From: Alphaproteobacteria bacterium
Lineage (GTDB): Bacteria > Pseudomonadota > Alphaproteobacteria > Micavibrionales > Micavibrionaceae
Assembly (NCBI GenBank): GCA_023140905.1
Contig: JAGLKS010000191.1
Location: 1-7,743 of the forward strand
Length of the DNA: 7,743 nucleotides
Direction: 5' to 3'
The position numbers were made by a program, and so were the translations under genes. Under the pieces are notes generated by a model. It had not been told where the DNA came from, did no database searches, and saw only the letters and a list, made by a program, of their open reading frames with translations. Positions 6,084-7,743 of the stretch are shown here, one piece after another (within the stretch, counting starts at the first letter, position 1; each line of letters begins with the position of its first letter).

Positions 6084-7743
6084 CTATCCCCGCAAAACGC
6101 CGCCACATTTATTTGTGATAGCATCGATAACATTATTCATCAATTCGTCAAGCTGTTCATCGCTCAATGTATTTTCTACAGGCTCAATTGTGACACTTAA
6201 GGCAACGGATTTATATCCATCATCAATCCCTTTGCCTTTATAGATATCAAAAACGCGAGCATCTTTAATAAGTTTTTTATCACCTGATTTTGCAGCGCGG
6301 ACTAAATCTTTGCTTGTAACATTGTCTTTAACAACAAAAGCAAAATCACGTGCAAGAGGCTGGAACGGAGAAAGAGCCAAAAGAGGTCTGGCGGTACCTT
6401 TATTGCGAGGCTGAGGAATATTCTCCAGAAATACCTCAAAGCCGGAGATGGGAGTTTTAATTCCCATTTCATCAAGAATAGCCGGGTGAATTTCTCCAAA
6501 TTGTGCAATTATATTTTTACCCAGACGCAATACACCGGAACGACCGGGATGGAAATATTCAGGCGCATCATTAGAGATTTGAGCATTTGCTGCCGGAGCA
6601 TCGCAAGCCTCAAGGACAGCTATCGCATCAGCTTTAGCATCATAAGCATCAACAGCACGCTCATTTATATCGCTTGTCCAATGGCGGGGTGCTTTATTAC
6701 CGGCACGTACACCTGCTGCCATATAATATTGCCCATCAACTTTAGCATTGCTAAATACAGGGCCGATTTCGCACAAAGCTATATCATTATAACCACGATC
6801 AGCATTTTTACCCGCAGCTTCAATTAAGTTTGGCAGAATAGAAGGACGCATCTGGTCAAGTTCAGAACTTATAGGATTGCATAAAGTTAGTGCTGGATTA
6901 TCATTTGAACCGAAAGCGTTGGCTAGAGCCTTATTCATGAACGACCATGTTACACATTCGCTTAAACCTACTGCTGTCATAGCTGCGCGTGCATTGCGTG
7001 CGCGGCTGAGGTTTAAAGTTTCCGCAGGAGAGGTGACAGATTTTTCCGAACGTACAGAGACAGGCTCGATTTTATCAAAGCCGTAAATACGTGTTACTTC
7101 TTCAGTCAAATCGGGCTTACCTTCGATATCTCCACGCCATGAAGGGGGAGATACTTTGTATAGACCTCCGGAGGATTTTTCAATGTTAAAGCACAATCGT
7201 TCCAAAATAGAGAGTTGTTCATCAGTAGGTATATCCACACCGCAAAGCTTTTGCGTATAGGCAGGGTCAAACGAGATTTCTCGTTGCCATTCCGGTACAT
7301 CACCAGCCTGCATAATTTCGCTGATTTCCGTGTCATCTGTTCCACAAAGCTCCAAGATCAAATGTGTGGCAATTTCAAGACCTGGTAGTGTGAATTCAGG
7401 GTCAATTCCCCGCTCAAAACGGTAACGTGCATCACTAGGGATACTCATATCCCTGCCAGTGCGGGCAATGCGTGTCGGATTAAAACAGGCAGATTCCACA
7501 AAAACATTAACAGTATCATTTTCACAGCTTGTGCTGATACCGCCGATAACTCCCGCTAAACTGATTAATCCTGTATCATCATAAATACCAATAGCATCTT
7601 TTATAACGTCGTAGCTCTTGTCATTCAGAGCGTCGATTTTCTCATCGCCTTTAGTTTTGCGCAGAACCATATTACCATTAACTTTATCAGCATCGAAAAT
7701 ATGCAAGGGTCGGGCATAGTCTATCGTCATAAGGTTTGTAATA
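6084..7743 (-). CDS. pheT: Phenylalanine--tRNA ligase beta subunit, C-terminal part
   Basis: PheT forms the alpha2-beta2 synthetase with PheS and charges tRNA-Phe with phenylalanine in the cytoplasm. The window holds the last 552 codons; full-length family members have about 800 residues, so roughly 250 N-terminal residues are outside. The reading frame is open to the window edge, and the ATG at 7730 is internal. Numbered from that Met, the end of the B3/4 editing region includes RPLHIFDADKV (7-17) and SDARYRFERGIDPE (99-112). The B5 domain is at about 151-223, with the D201, D207, E210, E211 pattern expected for magnesium binding in this family. A catalytic-like core follows (about 235-440). 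The C-terminal FDX-ACB anticodon-binding domain covers about 455-548, starting near SPFQPLARDFAFVV. The gene ends with TAG at 6084-6086. Nothing suggests damage. pheS would be expected upstream, beyond the right edge. Confidence 0.97.
   Translation of the reverse strand, partial: ITNLMTIDYARPLHIFDADKVNGNMVLRKTKGDEKIDALNDKSYDVIKDAIGIYDDTGLISLAGVIGGISTSCENDTVNVFVESACFNPTRIARTGRDMSIPSDARYRFERGIDPEFTLPGLEIATHLILELCGTDDTEISEIMQAGDVPEWQREISFDPAYTQKLCGVDIPTDEQLSILERLCFNIEKSSGGLYKVSPPSWRGDIEGKPDLTEEVTRIYGFDKIEPVSVRSEKSVTSPAETLNLSRARNARAAMTAVGLSECVTWSFMNKALANAFGSNDNPALTLCNPISSELDQMRPSILPNLIEAAGKNADRGYNDIALCEIGPVFSNAKVDGQYYMAAGVRAGNKAPRHWTSDINERAVDAYDAKADAIAVLEACDAPAANAQISNDAPEYFHPGRSGVLRLGKNIIAQFGEIHPAILDEMGIKTPISGFEVFLENIPQPRNKGTARPLLALSPFQPLARDFAFVVKDNVTSKDLVRAAKSGDKKLIKDARVFDIYKGKGIDDGYKSVALSVTIEPVENTLSDEQLDELMNNVIDAITNKCGGVLRG

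Noticed and set aside
7728..7730. ATG as the start of pheT
   Set aside because: The frame stays open upstream to the window edge with residues that fit the family (ITNL before the Met), and the B3/4 region would be cut in half.

Overview
The window looks like a piece of a moderately AT-rich bacterial chromosome, most likely from an alphaproteobacterium. Two things point there: the double cold-shock-domain protein, an arrangement common in Alphaproteobacteria, and its place just after pheT. The assignment is an inference. No rRNA, tRNA, CRISPR array, transposase, integrase or phage structural gene was seen. All five genes are on the minus strand, so transcription runs from high to low coordinates.

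The right end (6084-7743) is the C-terminal two thirds of pheT, the phenylalanyl-tRNA synthetase beta subunit; its start lies beyond the window. After it comes a 310-base non-coding stretch (5774-6083) with two hairpins and an imperfect 50-base tandem repeat. It leads into a 173-residue protein with two cold-shock domains (5252-5773). A 218-base gap follows, with a perfect TATAAT box at 5077-5082 that probably belongs to the next operon.

The left two thirds (1-5018) hold three consecutive genes for large type IV prepilin-like proteins, here called A (3618-5018), B (1096-3639) and C (1-1007, cut by the window edge). Each has a short basic leader, a Gly cleavage site, Glu at mature position 5 and one hydrophobic helix. 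All three then share an ectodomain pattern with YPCP, a LPF/IPY turn, YAVT, an F-V-x-x-S/T-x-G segment and an ENC motif. A and C then carry a GIGT-type motif like those in tail-fibre-like surface proteins. A and B share a further Cys-containing module. B alone continues for about 440 residues into a Cys-rich region with five CxC repeats. A and B overlap by 22 bases and C follows after 88 bases, so the three are probably co-transcribed.

No pilus assembly ATPase, platform protein, secretin or prepilin peptidase is in the window, so these proteins would need machinery encoded elsewhere. The likeliest role is as minor pilins or adhesive tip subunits of a type IV pilus-like or type II secretion-like filament. 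An eight-C tract early in gene B, where a one-base slip in either direction brings a stop within about 25 codons, makes phase-variable expression worth testing.
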